64,000 nt of DNA from Streptomyces cirratus. Its GTDB lineage: Bacteria > Actinomycetota > Actinomycetes > Streptomycetales > Streptomycetaceae. The translations under genes and the position numbers were made by a program. Each line of letters opens with the position of its first letter. Within the stretch, counting starts at the first letter, position 1. This document shows positions 7,488 to 16,173 of this stretch, piece by piece. Location: the NCBI RefSeq assembly GCF_014650775.1, contig NZ_BMVP01000001.1:558001-622000 (forward strand). The letters run 5' to 3'. A model generated the notes under the pieces. It did no database searches. It saw only the letters and a program-made list of their open reading frames with translations, and had not been told where the DNA came from.

Positions 7488-7709
7488 ATGCCCCGCTACG
7501 AATTCCGCTGCCGTACCTGTGACGACACCTTCGAGGTGAGCCGTCCGATGGCCGAGTCCTCGGCGCCCGCCGACTGCCCCGCCGGTCACGCCGACACCGT
7601 CAAGCTGCTCTCCGCGGTGGCCGTCGGCGGCGCGGCCCGCGGCGGCCCGGCTGCCGCCCCCGCCCCCGCCATGGGTGGCGGCTGCTGCGGCGGGGGCGGC
7701 TGCGGCTGA
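7488..7709 (+). CDS. FmdB-type zinc ribbon protein
   Basis: A 73-residue protein with an N-terminal FmdB zinc ribbon (MPRYEFRCRTCDDTFE, then CPAGH in place of the usual CxxC partner) and a flexible Gly/Ala/Pro tail ending in the cysteine cluster GGGCCGGGGCG. FmdB-family proteins were first described as putative regulators near formamidase genes; most have no known function. The tail cysteines could bind metal. A GTG at 7482 is an alternative start. Confidence 0.85.
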   Translation: MPRYEFRCRTCDDTFEVSRPMAESSAPADCPAGHADTVKLLSAVAVGGAARGGPAAAPAPAMGGGCCGGGGCG

Positions 7710-7719
7710 GGAGCGGGCG

Positions 7720-8379
7720 TTACCGCTTGCGCGACAGGGTCAGGCCGTCCGAGATGGCGAGCAGCACCGACTCCATGCGGTCGTCGGCCAGCACGTGGTC
7801 GTTGAAGGCGCGCATCGCCGCCGCCGCGCCCGTCGCCGCCTCGTCCAGTACCCGCCCGTGGAAGAGCGTGTTGTCGCTGACGATCAGCCCGCCCGGCCGC
7901 ATCCGCGGCACCAGCTCCTCCCAGTAGGCGATCTGGTTCTCCTTGTCGGCGTCCACGTAGGCCATGTCGATGTGCGGCTCCCCCGGCATGGCGCGCAGCG
8001 TGTCCAGCGCGGGGGCGATGCGCAGGTCGATGCGGTCCGCGACGCCGGCCGTCTCCCAGGCCTGCCTGCCGTACGCCGTCCACTCCTCGGAGATGTCGCA
8101 GGCGATCAGCGCGCCGTCCGCAGGCAGGGCCTGTGCCATGGACAGCGTCGAGAAGCCGGTGAAGGTGCCGATCTCCACGATGCGGCGGGCCCCCGTCAGC
8201 CGGACCAGGAAGGCCAGCAGCGGGCCCTGCTCGTGCGCCGACTGCATCCCCGCCGATTCGGGGAACTTCTCGTACGTGGTCGTCACGAGACCCTGCTGGA
8301 CGGGGTCCAGCGGCGGGTTGTGGTCGAGCACGTACTGGTAGAGCTCGTCGGTGATCTTGGTGCTGTTGCCCTTGGTCAT
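7720..8379 (-). CDS. SAM-dependent O-methyltransferase, family 3
   Basis: A 219-residue class I methyltransferase of the catechol/caffeoyl-CoA O-methyltransferase family. The SAM motif IVEIGTFTGFSTLSMA is at about 65-80, the acidic loop IACDISEEW follows, and the metal- and catalysis-linked YVDADKENQIAYW is at about 145. It probably methylates a hydroxyl group with a divalent metal. Its ATG overlaps the TGA of the HAD hydrolase gene (ATGA at 8376-8379), making it the last gene of the four-gene translationally coupled Ter-linked operon. That coupling suggests it acts on the product of the operon, though this is inference. Confidence 0.88.
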   Translation of the reverse strand: MTKGNSTKITDELYQYVLDHNPPLDPVQQGLVTTTYEKFPESAGMQSAHEQGPLLAFLVRLTGARRIVEIGTFTGFSTLSMAQALPADGALIACDISEEWTAYGRQAWETAGVADRIDLRIAPALDTLRAMPGEPHIDMAYVDADKENQIAYWEELVPRMRPGGLIVSDNTLFHGRVLDEAATGAAAAMRAFNDHVLADDRMESVLLAISDGLTLSRKR

Positions 8380-9206
8380 GCGCCCAGTGTGCCGAGTTCC
8401 CCGACCACTCGCCTGAACGCGCGCACGATCTCCTCGCCCGCCAGGACCCCGGCCTTCGCCAGCGCCGTGACCGACCCGGCGGTCCAGCCCGCGTCCGCGA
8501 GTTCGCCGTGGCCCGGCCGCCATCCGCGGTCCGCCGCCAGCAGCAGATCGGCGTCCAGCAGCGAGTCACCGGCGGCCAGGGTGGTGGCGGCCCCGGTACG
8601 GCGGACCAGCTCCCGCATCGCCGCGCTCTTGGTCAGCGGCTGCGGCACGGCGTAGATCTTGCGGCCCTGAAGGGACACCGTCCAGCCGCGGGGCTCCGCC
8701 CACGACACCAGTGCCTTGAGCCACTCGTCGGGGACCAGCGCCCGCTCCACGACCAGGTACGCGAACAGGTCCTCCGCCACCCGCGCCTTGCGCAGCCACG
8801 CCGGGTCCGCGGTCGCCAGCAGGTGCTCGTACACCTCGGCGAGCGGGGCGCACTCCTCGGCCAGCCGCGCCGCGACCTGACGCCGCCAGTCCCGGTCGGG
8901 GACACCGTCCACGAGCAGCTGCCCGCCGTTGGCGCAGATGGCGTACTTCGCCGGGCGTCCGGGGAAGCGGATGCGCTGGTACTGCTTGCGCGTACGGGTA
9001 GTCGTCGGGACCCAGACGACGCCCGGGTCCGCGGTCAGCTCCGCCAGCAGGGCCGCCGCGGTCTCGGTCATGTACGACAGCGGCTTGCTCTCGTGGACCT
9101 CGACGCACAGCAGCCTGGGCGCCACCGGGTCGGGCATGGTCAGGCCGAGGGCGGCGGCCGAGTAGATGAGCGTGCGGTCGAGGTCACTGGCTACGAGGAC
9201 GGTCAC
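8376..9206 (-). CDS. HAD-superfamily hydrolase of the Ter-linked module
   Basis: A 276-residue HAD phosphatase with motif I ASDLDRTLIYSA at 7-18, motif II threonines near WVPTTTRTRKQYQRI, and motif III/IV at the C-terminus (AAGDSLLDADLL). The arrangement fits Cof-type (C2-capped) HAD phosphatases. HAD enzymes of this kind are recurrent partners of PRTase, StiP and aldolase-like genes in Ter stress operons, where they are proposed to help make or recycle a phosphorylated nucleoside-like metabolite. It starts at a GTG that overlaps the stop of the upstream gene (GTGA) and ends in an ATGA overlap with the methyltransferase. Confidence 0.88.
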   Translation of the reverse strand: MTVLVASDLDRTLIYSAAALGLTMPDPVAPRLLCVEVHESKPLSYMTETAAALLAELTADPGVVWVPTTTRTRKQYQRIRFPGRPAKYAICANGGQLLVDGVPDRDWRRQVAARLAEECAPLAEVYEHLLATADPAWLRKARVAEDLFAYLVVERALVPDEWLKALVSWAEPRGWTVSLQGRKIYAVPQPLTKSAAMRELVRRTGAATTLAAGDSLLDADLLLAADRGWRPGHGELADAGWTAGSVTALAKAGVLAGEEIVRAFRRVVGELGTLGA

Positions 9207-11935
9207 TTGGCGGCCACGGCCTTTCCGTCGGCGCCGGTGGCGCCGCGCGTGAAGCGGGGGTGGATGAGTCCCACGCAGGTGTAGGGCAGCCCGTCGACCT
9301 CTTCGACCGGCACCCCGCGCTGCTGCGCGAGCAGGCGTACGTGGTCCAGGTCGGCGCCGGCGCCGCGCTTGGCGAGGATCTTCCACGGCACGCGGCGCAG
9401 CAGTACGCGCGTCGTCTCGCCGACGCCGGGCTTGACCAGGTTCACGTCGTGGATGCCGTACTCCTCGCTGATCCGCTCGACGGCCGCCCAGCCTTCCCAG
9501 GTGGGGGTCCGGTCGGCCGTGAGCAGTTCCTTGACCTCGGCGTCGACCGCCTCGGCCACCTCGTCGAAGCGGGCGGCGACGGCGTCGACGAACGCGACGG
9601 ACACGTCGGCGCCGGTGAGCTCGCGGTAGTACTTCGCGCCGTGGAAGTCGGCGGGCCCGACCAGGTCGGACCTGAGCACCGTACGCGAGACGAGTCCGGA
9701 GACGGTGGAATTGAGGCAGGCGGAGGGGATGAGGAAGTCCTCGCGGGTGCCGTACGTCGCCACGCACGAGCCGGGGTCGGCGAGGACGACGATGTCCGGG
9801 TCGAAGCCGTCGAACTCCGCGAGGGCGTCCCGCAGCTCCCGGGTGATGGCGCCCTTGCCCGTCCAGCCGTCGACGAAGACGACGTCGGCGGGGTCGTGGT
9901 GGGCGGCCAGCCAGCGCAGCGCGTTGGCGTCGATGCCGCGCCCGCGCACGATGGACACGGCGTAGTGCGGCAGGTCCAGGCCGTGCCGGGCCTGCGCCCA
10001 GCGCCGCATCAGCACACCGACGGGGGTGCCCGCTCGGGCGAGGGAGACGAGCACGGGCGACGGCGAGCGTTCCGCGAGCACCGTTTCGGTGACGGTGCCC
10101 ACGGCGCGGGCTATTCGGGCCGCGGAGGCGGTCAGCGCGCTCTGGTACAGCCGCTGGTACTCGGGGGACGGCTGGTACTCGACGGGCAGCGACTCGGCGT
10201 AGTGCGCGCCGCCCGCCTGGATGGCCTCCTCGCGCTCCTCGGTCGGTGCCTCCAGCTCCACGTCCGAGAAGTCCTGGAGCAGCCAGCCGACGTCCTCGGC
10301 CGCATAGGAGGAGAAAGCGGGCCCGCGCAGGGGCTCGGTCATGATCGGCTCCAGCCGGTCGGAGGGGTCGAGGGAGTCTGCGGAGACGGCCGCCGGGCGG
10401 GCCGTCCCCGCAGAGGGCTGCGGCCCGGTCCCCGGAACGTACGACGGCACCACCGCCAGCAGCACCTGCCCGGTGTGCGGCGCGAGCCGGGCCAGCAGCC
10501 CGTCGGGGGCGTACAGCGCGCCGGTGTCGCCGTGCGAGTCGACCACGGCGACGACGGCGTCGAAGCCCGCGCCCGCGACGTTGTACGCGTACCGCTCACC
10601 CGGCCCGTCGGCGGGATCGTCGTGCGCGGGGAAGGCCAGCCGCGTCCGGATGGCGTAGCCGGGGTCGTCCACGGCGAGCACCGGGGAGCGGGTGGTGGTG
10701 GAGAAGCGGACCTCGCGCCCCGCGGGCGCCCCGGACTCCTCCAGGGCTCGGGCGAGCCGCAGCGGCGTGTACATCAGCTCCTCGTTGCCCAGCACCAGGA
10801 CCCGCCGGGGCCCGGGCCCCGGTCCGGCCCCCGACGCGGCGGCGAGTTCGGTGTCGATCCGGGCGGCCAGCGTCGGCAGCGCCGCCTCCAGCCGGGCCCG
10901 GTGCGCGGGGGTGAAGCCGTGCCGGCCCCCGTCGGGCAGTCCGGCGGGCCACTCCAGGCGGATGCGCCGAACGGGGGCGGGCGGGCCGCCCCTGGCTGCC
11001 CCGGTCTCGGAGGGGGCGTCGCGGGACTCGTACTCCTCGACCAGTGCCTGCCCCTTGGCCAGCACGTCCTCGGGCAGTCGGACCGTCCCGGAGGCGAGGG
11101 CGACGAGGTCGATCCGCGCCCCGAGCCGGGCGGCGAAGGCTTCGAGGCGCTCACGGTCGGCCGGGGAGCGCATGTCGACCAGGGCGACCACGACGTAGCG
11201 GGGGCGGGGGTTGCGGGTGTGCAGGTCGCTGATGGTGTTCAGGACGGTGTTGCCGGTGGAGAACTCGTCATCGACCAGCACCAGGGGCCCGCTGCCGCTC
11301 AGCAGCTCCGGGTCCTCGGGGAGCAGCAGGTGCGAGGTGGCGTGCGAGTGGGCCTCCTCGAAGCCGCCCGCGGGCTCGACGCCGGGGACGGGGCGGCGGG
11401 TGGAGTGCAGGTAGGGGGCGTCGCGCAGGCCGTCGGCGACGCTGTGGCCGAGGCCGGTCGCGGTCTCCGCGTACCCGAGCACGACCGCGTCGGCGGCTTC
11501 CGGGCCCAGCAGGTCCCGGACCCGTTCGCCGAGGCCGTATCCGGCGGCGTGGACGACCGCCGGGGACTGCGGGACGTGCTTGCCGAGGATCCGGGAGACC
11601 AGCAGGTGGGCACGCTTGGGGTTGCGGCGCAGGGCCAGCCCCAAAAGCTCGTCCAGCGGCGGCTCGGCGGGCGCCAAGGACCCGGGACCCACGGCCCCGG
11701 GCGCCACGGACCCGGGCGCCGCCTGCCCGGGCGCAGCCTGTCCAGCCGCCGTCGCCGGCCCAGCCACCGTCGACCGCCCGGTCACCGCGCCCTGTTCCAG
11801 GCGCACGCCCAGCCGGTCCGCGACCCAGGTTCCCGACCACACCTCTTCGATCGTCTTGCCCTTCTCCGTGGAAAGCCCCCACAACCCGAAACGATCGGGG
11901 AGCGCGGAAAACTCCTCGTCCGGCGGCCGTCTCAT
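9203..11935 (-). CDS. PRTase-TRSP-StiP fusion protein, Ter-linked
   Basis: A 910-residue single reading frame. Residues about 90-345 form a phosphoribosyltransferase (PRPP loop VLVDDEFSTGNT at 219-230), and about 350-520 fit the TRSP domain that follows this PRTase class. Residues about 532-910 fit the StiP cysteine protease family (DPGSCVATYGTREDF and SACLNSTVSGLVSRTV carry candidate active-site residues). PRTase-TRSP and StiP are often separate proteins; here no stop occurs between them, and an ATG at 10342 (MTEPLRGPAF) could also serve as an internal start for free StiP. Residues 51-92 are an Ala/Gly/Pro repeat linker. These families recur in Ter stress operons and are proposed to work in metabolite synthesis and proteolysis. 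The start overlaps the upstream stop (ATGA). Confidence 0.85.
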   Translation of the reverse strand: MRRPPDEEFSALPDRFGLWGLSTEKGKTIEEVWSGTWVADRLGVRLEQGAVTGRSTVAGPATAAGQAAPGQAAPGSVAPGAVGPGSLAPAEPPLDELLGLALRRNPKRAHLLVSRILGKHVPQSPAVVHAAGYGLGERVRDLLGPEAADAVVLGYAETATGLGHSVADGLRDAPYLHSTRRPVPGVEPAGGFEEAHSHATSHLLLPEDPELLSGSGPLVLVDDEFSTGNTVLNTISDLHTRNPRPRYVVVALVDMRSPADRERLEAFAARLGARIDLVALASGTVRLPEDVLAKGQALVEEYESRDAPSETGAARGGPPAPVRRIRLEWPAGLPDGGRHGFTPAHRARLEAALPTLAARIDTELAAASGAGPGPGPRRVLVLGNEELMYTPLRLARALEESGAPAGREVRFSTTTRSPVLAVDDPGYAIRTRLAFPAHDDPADGPGERYAYNVAGAGFDAVVAVVDSHGDTGALYAPDGLLARLAPHTGQVLLAVVPSYVPGTGPQPSAGTARPAAVSADSLDPSDRLEPIMTEPLRGPAFSSYAAEDVGWLLQDFSDVELEAPTEEREEAIQAGGAHYAESLPVEYQPSPEYQRLYQSALTASAARIARAVGTVTETVLAERSPSPVLVSLARAGTPVGVLMRRWAQARHGLDLPHYAVSIVRGRGIDANALRWLAAHHDPADVVFVDGWTGKGAITRELRDALAEFDGFDPDIVVLADPGSCVATYGTREDFLIPSACLNSTVSGLVSRTVLRSDLVGPADFHGAKYYRELTGADVSVAFVDAVAARFDEVAEAVDAEVKELLTADRTPTWEGWAAVERISEEYGIHDVNLVKPGVGETTRVLLRRVPWKILAKRGAGADLDHVRLLAQQRGVPVEEVDGLPYTCVGLIHPRFTRGATGADGKAVAAK

Positions 11936-13098
11936 ACCCGCAGCCCGGCCGTGAGGAGGTCGACGAAGCCGACCTCCTCCCTCGCCACACCGAAGACCTC
12001 CGCGCGCAGCATGGTGCGCTCGGCCCAGGCCCGGTGGGGCTTCACCTCGTTCATCTTGTTCGTGTAGGCGGAGCGCATGACCCCGCCGCCGCCGCGCTCG
12101 GGGCGCAGGATGTCCTGGGCGTCGCTGAATTCCTCGTGGGAGACCACCGACAGTGCGTGGACGGGCGTGACGTGGGCGGGGTGGATGCAGGTCTTGCCCA
12201 GCAGTCCGTTGGCCCGGTCGAGTTCGATCTCGCGCAGCAGCCCGTCGAGGTCGTGCTCGATGAGCGCGGTGCGCAGCTCCTCGACGCCCTCCTCCAGGAA
12301 GGGGCTGCGGCGCAGCTGCGGTTTGAAGAGGCGCTGCTGGCTGCGGAAGTACTCCCAGACGGGGCCGGTGACGGTGAAGCCGGTGCCGTCGGCGCGGCTG
12401 AGGACGTTCACGACGTCGGCGATGACACCCGCGACGATCTTGACGTCGTAGGCGGTCATGTCGGGGGTGCGGCGCAGTCCGTATACCGAGCAGAAGTCGG
12501 TCACGCCCAGACGCAGGGCCAGGACGCGCTCCCGGTAGCGGTCGACCGTCCGGGAGATCCCGGCGAGGGCTTCGACCCGGGTTTCGAGGTGCAGCAGGTC
12601 GGGGGTCTCCAGGACCGGCATGGCGTACAGGGGGGCGACGGCGGAGGCCTGTTCCGCCTGGGCGACGGCGTCGAGGAACGCGGTTCCGCGACTCTCCGTG
12701 AACTTCGGTAGTACGAATCCGGCCAGGTGGCGTCCTGAGCCGCCGAGGCGGCGTACGAGGTCGGGAATCTGCTCGGGGGTGCGCACCCGGATGAACAGCA
12801 GGGGGAGTTCCGCGCTGTCCTCGTCGAGTGCGGCGAACTGGCGGATCAGGTTGTCCTCGCCGGCCGTCACCTCGCCGTCGCTGATGGAATCCTCCAGGCA
12901 GAGCACCATGGAGACCACTCCGCGGGCCGCCTGCTTGCGGATGTCGCCGGCGAGGTGGGGACGGATCGCCGGGCTGTAGAGGGTGGCGCCGAGGCCGGCG
13001 GCGAGCGTACGGGCGGGGGAGGCGGCGGTGAATTCGGCCGGCTCCTGGTGGAAGAGGTCCTTGCGGACGCTGGGCGAAATGTGCCCGAAGTGACGCAT
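11932..13098 (-). CDS. HpcH/HpaI aldolase/citrate lyase-like protein, Ter-linked
   Basis: A 388-residue TIM-barrel C-C lyase-like protein. Recognisable parts are MVLCLEDSISDGEV (metal-binding acidic residues), FIRVRTPEQI, GFVLPKF and GLLGKTCIHPAHV near the C-terminus, all typical of the HpcH/CitE superfamily. It opens the four-gene Ter-linked operon. ATG 13098 has GGGGGAAG in front; an in-frame extension to 13236 lacks a ribosome site. The 208-bp gap to the divergent terD-like gene at 13307 is AT-richer and should hold promoters for both directions. Confidence 0.87.
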   Translation of the reverse strand: MRHFGHISPSVRKDLFHQEPAEFTAASPARTLAAGLGATLYSPAIRPHLAGDIRKQAARGVVSMVLCLEDSISDGEVTAGEDNLIRQFAALDEDSAELPLLFIRVRTPEQIPDLVRRLGGSGRHLAGFVLPKFTESRGTAFLDAVAQAEQASAVAPLYAMPVLETPDLLHLETRVEALAGISRTVDRYRERVLALRLGVTDFCSVYGLRRTPDMTAYDVKIVAGVIADVVNVLSRADGTGFTVTGPVWEYFRSQQRLFKPQLRRSPFLEEGVEELRTALIEHDLDGLLREIELDRANGLLGKTCIHPAHVTPVHALSVVSHEEFSDAQDILRPERGGGGVMRSAYTNKMNEVKPHRAWAERTMLRAEVFGVAREEVGFVDLLTAGLRV

Positions 13099-13306
13099 GC
13101 GCTTCCCCCGTACTGCCTCGGCGGCCCAACTGGCGTGGCCGGTAATAGTACGTACGAATGAGAGTCGAGAGTTCCGCAAGCACATGAAGTTCAGGTAACC
13201 CTCTTGCACCATGCCCACGTGTTGCGCTCCGTACAAGTGGCTACGGGCAAGTGACTACGGGGGGCCGCATTGTCCAGGTCATGGCCGGGAGGGCAGGATG
13301 ACCGGC

Positions 13307-14098
13307 ATGACGCACGCGATGCAGAAGGGCTCGAACATCCCGGTGGCCGCCGTGGCGGTCCGGGCGGTGCTGCGCTGGACCACCGGGGCCGAGGTACCGG
13401 ATGTGGACGCGTCCGCGCTCTTGGTGGGGGCGGACGGACGGGTGCGCTCCGACGAGGACTTCGTTTTCTACAACCAGCCCCGCCACCCCTCGGGGGCGGT
13501 GTGGCGCCTGGGCAAGAAACAGGTGGGCGAGGCGATCACCGACGCCGTCCAGGCGGACCTGCGGGCGGTGCCCACCGTGGTGGACCGCGTCCTGGTGGTG
13601 GCCTCCGCCGAGGACGTGCCGTTCGAGCGGGTCCGTGACCTGCGGATCCTCCTGTACGACGCCACCTCCACCGGCGGCTCCGAGCCGCTGGCGTACTTCG
13701 ACGTGCACCCGGAGACGGGCGCCGAGACGGCGCTGATCTGCGGCGAGCTCTACCGCCGGGCCGAGGGGTGGAAGTTCCGCGCCCTGGGCGAGGGGTACTC
13801 GGACGGCCTGGTGGGGCTGGCCACGGACCACGGGATCTCCGTGGACGAGAACGCCCCCGACCAGGCGGCGGCCCCCGGCCCCGGACCCACCGACGAGCAG
13901 ACGGCCGCGATGGCGGCGCCGACCCCGTCCGCGCCCCCGATGCCCCCCGTCCGCCCGGCGCCCGCACCGCCGACGCAGGCCCCGCCGGCCGTCGAGCCCG
14001 CCTACGGCTACCCGCAGCCGGTGTCCCCGGTCCCCGGGCCGGGCGGCGACTCCGCCTTCCGGCTGCCGGCGCAGGGCCCCCAGTTCATCCGCCGCTGA
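13307..14098 (+). CDS. TerD-family protein with proline-rich tail
   Basis: A 263-residue protein. Residues 1-180 form a TerD-like beta-sandwich: MQKGSNIPV, then [27 protein letters not shown] with the Ca2+-binding acidic residues, and later [14 protein letters not shown] and [10 protein letters not shown]. Residues 182-263 are a Pro/Ala-rich disordered tail, absent from the two classical TerD copies at 16174 and 16958. TerD proteins bind calcium and belong to membrane-linked stress complexes. ATG 13307 is preferred from the family N-terminus; ATG 13298 is also possible. The gene converges on 14157-14924 with a shared terminator. Confidence 0.88.
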   Translation: MTHAMQKGSNIPVAAVAVRAVLRWTTGAEVPDVDASALLVGADGRVRSDEDFVFYNQPRHPSGAVWRLGKKQVGEAITDAVQADLRAVPTVVDRVLVVASAEDVPFERVRDLRILLYDATSTGGSEPLAYFDVHPETGAETALICGELYRRAEGWKFRALGEGYSDGLVGLATDHGISVDENAPDQAAAPGPGPTDEQTAAMAAPTPSAPPMPPVRPAPAPPTQAPPAVEPAYGYPQPVSPVPGPGGDSAFRLPAQGPQFIRR

Positions 14099-14135
14099 CC
14101 GGCACCCCCCGGGCGGAGACAGGAGCCCCGCACGG

Positions 14136-14167
14136 CCAAGGTCTGACCGGTTCCGGTCAGGCCTTGG
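14136..14167. terminator. Bidirectional terminator between convergent Ter genes
   Basis: A 15-base arm (14136-14150) pairs with 14153-14167 with one G-T wobble; in practice the loop is GGTTCC. It overlaps the stop codon of the minus-strand gene. Confidence 0.7.
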
Positions 14168-14924
14168 TGCTCTTGTAGCCCCGCCCCCACTGGAGGCCCC
14201 ACCCGTACAGCCGGTCGAGCTCGGCCTGGAACCCGTAGACGAACTTCACCTCGCGGCGCACGGTCAGCTCGCCCTTGACGGTCTCCAGCGAGACCACGGC
14301 GCAGGACCGGGCCTGCGGGTGGCGCTCCTCCAGCTGGATCTCGATCCGCGGCCCGGTGCTCGGGTACAGGGTGACCAGGGCGTGCGTGCGGTCGAAGGCG
14401 GGCGTCTGGTCGTAGATGTAGACGAAGACCAGCAGCCGCTTGATCTCGTCGGCGTGGTCGAGGTTGACGAAGATCGTCTCGCCCGACGGTGCGCCGAACC
14501 GGTCGTCGCCGCTGAGCTTCACGTACGGCGGGTTGTTGATGTCGCCGTGCAGGTTCCCCAGGGGCTGGACGACTCCGCGCGTCCCGTCGCTCAGCTCGTA
14601 CAGGCAGCCGATGTCGAGGTCGACGTTGACCATGCCCTGGGTGTGCGCCTGCACCATGTCGGGCTTGAAGAGTTTGAACGGGTGCCGCAGGAGCCGGCCG
14701 CTCTGGCCCGAGCGGCCGCCGATGTCGGAGCTGCGCATCCGCCAGGAGAGGTTGACCCGCAGGTTTCCGTGGACCGCCCCTTGTTTGGTGAGCGACACCG
14801 TCGGATGCCGCCTGGTCAGCTCGATCGCGTTGGACGAGGCGCTGCCCGAGTCGAAGCGCATGGCCCGCGCGCCCCTGATGCCGTCGAAGAAGCCGCTGCC
14901 GAAGACACTGTCGAAGAAGCCCAT
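14157..14924 (-). CDS. Ter-region accessory protein, TerA/TerD-like fold suspected
   Basis: A 255-residue cytoplasmic protein starting MGFFDSVFGSGFFDGI. From about 25 it contains beta-rich sequence: VNVDLDIGCLYELSDGTRG, then GDINNPPYVKLSGDDR, then ETIFVNLDHADEIKRLLVFVYIY. These resemble the TerA and TerD-like beta-sandwich proteins, with acidic residues where TerD binds calcium. Homologues sit in Ter regions of other actinobacteria. It is flanked by terminators on both sides, so it is probably monocistronic although it lies next to DUF475. GGGGAA precedes the ATG. The exact family call is moderate. Confidence 0.75.
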   Translation of the reverse strand: MGFFDSVFGSGFFDGIRGARAMRFDSGSASSNAIELTRRHPTVSLTKQGAVHGNLRVNLSWRMRSSDIGGRSGQSGRLLRHPFKLFKPDMVQAHTQGMVNVDLDIGCLYELSDGTRGVVQPLGNLHGDINNPPYVKLSGDDRFGAPSGETIFVNLDHADEIKRLLVFVYIYDQTPAFDRTHALVTLYPSTGPRIEIQLEERHPQARSCAVVSLETVKGELTVRREVKFVYGFQAELDRLYGWGLQWGRGYKSTKA

Positions 14925-14958
14925 TTCCCCTACCCCCCTGAACCACTCACGTACGGAA

Positions 14959-15000
14959 GCGGGGCGGCCCGGGGGTCCGTGGATCCCCGGGCCGCCCCGC
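14959..15000 (-). terminator. Terminator of the DUF475 gene
   Basis: A perfect 16-bp all-GC-rich stem (14959-14974 with 14985-15000) with a 10-base loop, 30 bp downstream of the DUF475 stop codon. Confidence 0.8.
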
Positions 15001-15029
15001 ACTTGGAGCGTTCCGCATTCCCGCCGGGC

Positions 15030-16154
15030 TCATGCCTCGACGGGGACTCCTTCCAGTTCCGCCAGGCGCTTGTTGCGGCGCACGGAGGACCAGAAGGACC
15101 AGGCGATCAGCACGACGCCGACGAGGCCGGTGATGACCTCGTTGATCTCGTACTGGATGGTGACGAGCAGGATCACGGCGAGCGCGCCGATGGCGTAGTG
15201 CGCGCCGTGCTCCAGGTACACGTAGTCGTCGAGGGTGCCCTGGCGGACCAGGTAGACCGTCAGCGACCGGACGTACATGGCGCCGATGCCGAGGCCGAGG
15301 GCCATGAGCACGATGTCGTTGGTGATGGCGAAGGCGCCGATGACCCCGTCGAAGGAGAACGAGGCGTCGAGGACTTCCAGGTAGAGGAACATGAAGAACG
15401 CGGCCTTGCCCGCCATGACGACGGCGGGGACGGCGCTGCCGCTGCGCTTCGCTTCTTCCTCGGCCTCGTGTTCGGCCTCTTCGTCCTCTTCGAGCCTGTT
15501 CTCGAAGTAGCCGGAGAGACCGCCGACGATCATGTAGGTGATCAGACCGGCGATGCCGGCCACCAGGACCGTCTCCGCCTTGTCGACGTGGGCCCCGCCG
15601 TGCTGGTGGGCCCGGGTCGCGAAGGTCGCCGAGGTGATGAGCAGCGCGATCAGCGCGATGCACGCCGACAGCATGTCGATCTTCCCGAGCTTGGCCAGCG
15701 GACGCTCCAGCCAGGCGAGCCACTTGATGTCCCGGTCCTCGAAGATGAAGTCGAGGAAGATCATCAGCAGGAACATTCCGCCGAAGGCCGCGATCGCCGG
15801 GTGGGCGTCGGTGACCAGCTGCTGGTAGCGGTCCTTGTCGGTCAGGGCCAGGTTGACGGCTTCGATCGGGCCCAGACTCGCGGTGATCGCGACGATGACG
15901 ACGGGGAACACCAGCCGCATGCCGAAGACCGCGATCAGAACGCCGACCGTGAGGAAGATCTTCTGCCAGAAGGCATTCATCTTCTTCAAGATGCCGGCGT
16001 TGACCACCGCGTTGTCGAAGGACAGCGAGATTTCGAGGATCGACAGGATCGCCACGATCCCAAAAGCGGTCCACCCCCCGTAGAACACCGCTGCGGCCAG
16101 ACCGAGCGCAGTGATTGCGAACGACCAGCCGAAGGTTTTGAGAACCACTGGCAC
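15030..16154 (-). CDS. DUF475/TerC-like integral membrane protein
   Basis: A 374-residue membrane protein with about nine hydrophobic segments. Two Asp-containing membrane motifs, ILEISLSFDNAVVNAGIL at 38-55 and EVLDASFSFDGVIGAF near 265, are the internal repeat typical of TerC/DUF475 transporters; the paired acidic residues are thought to bind a metal ion. A Glu-rich cytoplasmic loop (about 218-238) lies between the halves. TerC-like proteins anchor Ter complexes at the membrane and have been linked to metal export. The start is a GTG; 16154 and 16148 are both possible, and GATGGGG is better spaced for 16148. It lies just downstream of terD at 16174. Confidence 0.88.
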   Translation of the reverse strand: MPVVLKTFGWSFAITALGLAAAVFYGGWTAFGIVAILSILEISLSFDNAVVNAGILKKMNAFWQKIFLTVGVLIAVFGMRLVFPVVIVAITASLGPIEAVNLALTDKDRYQQLVTDAHPAIAAFGGMFLLMIFLDFIFEDRDIKWLAWLERPLAKLGKIDMLSACIALIALLITSATFATRAHQHGGAHVDKAETVLVAGIAGLITYMIVGGLSGYFENRLEEDEEAEHEAEEEAKRSGSAVPAVVMAGKAAFFMFLYLEVLDASFSFDGVIGAFAITNDIVLMALGLGIGAMYVRSLTVYLVRQGTLDDYVYLEHGAHYAIGALAVILLVTIQYEINEVITGLVGVVLIAWSFWSSVRRNKRLAELEGVPVEA

Positions 16155-16173
16155 CCCATCGTCTTGTACGGCT

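Noticed and set aside
9260..12067. A 935-codon plus-strand frame across the PRTase-StiP gene
   Set aside because: Antisense shadow: composition is Gly/Val/Gln/Arg filler with no recognisable motif, while the minus strand has clear catalytic motifs.
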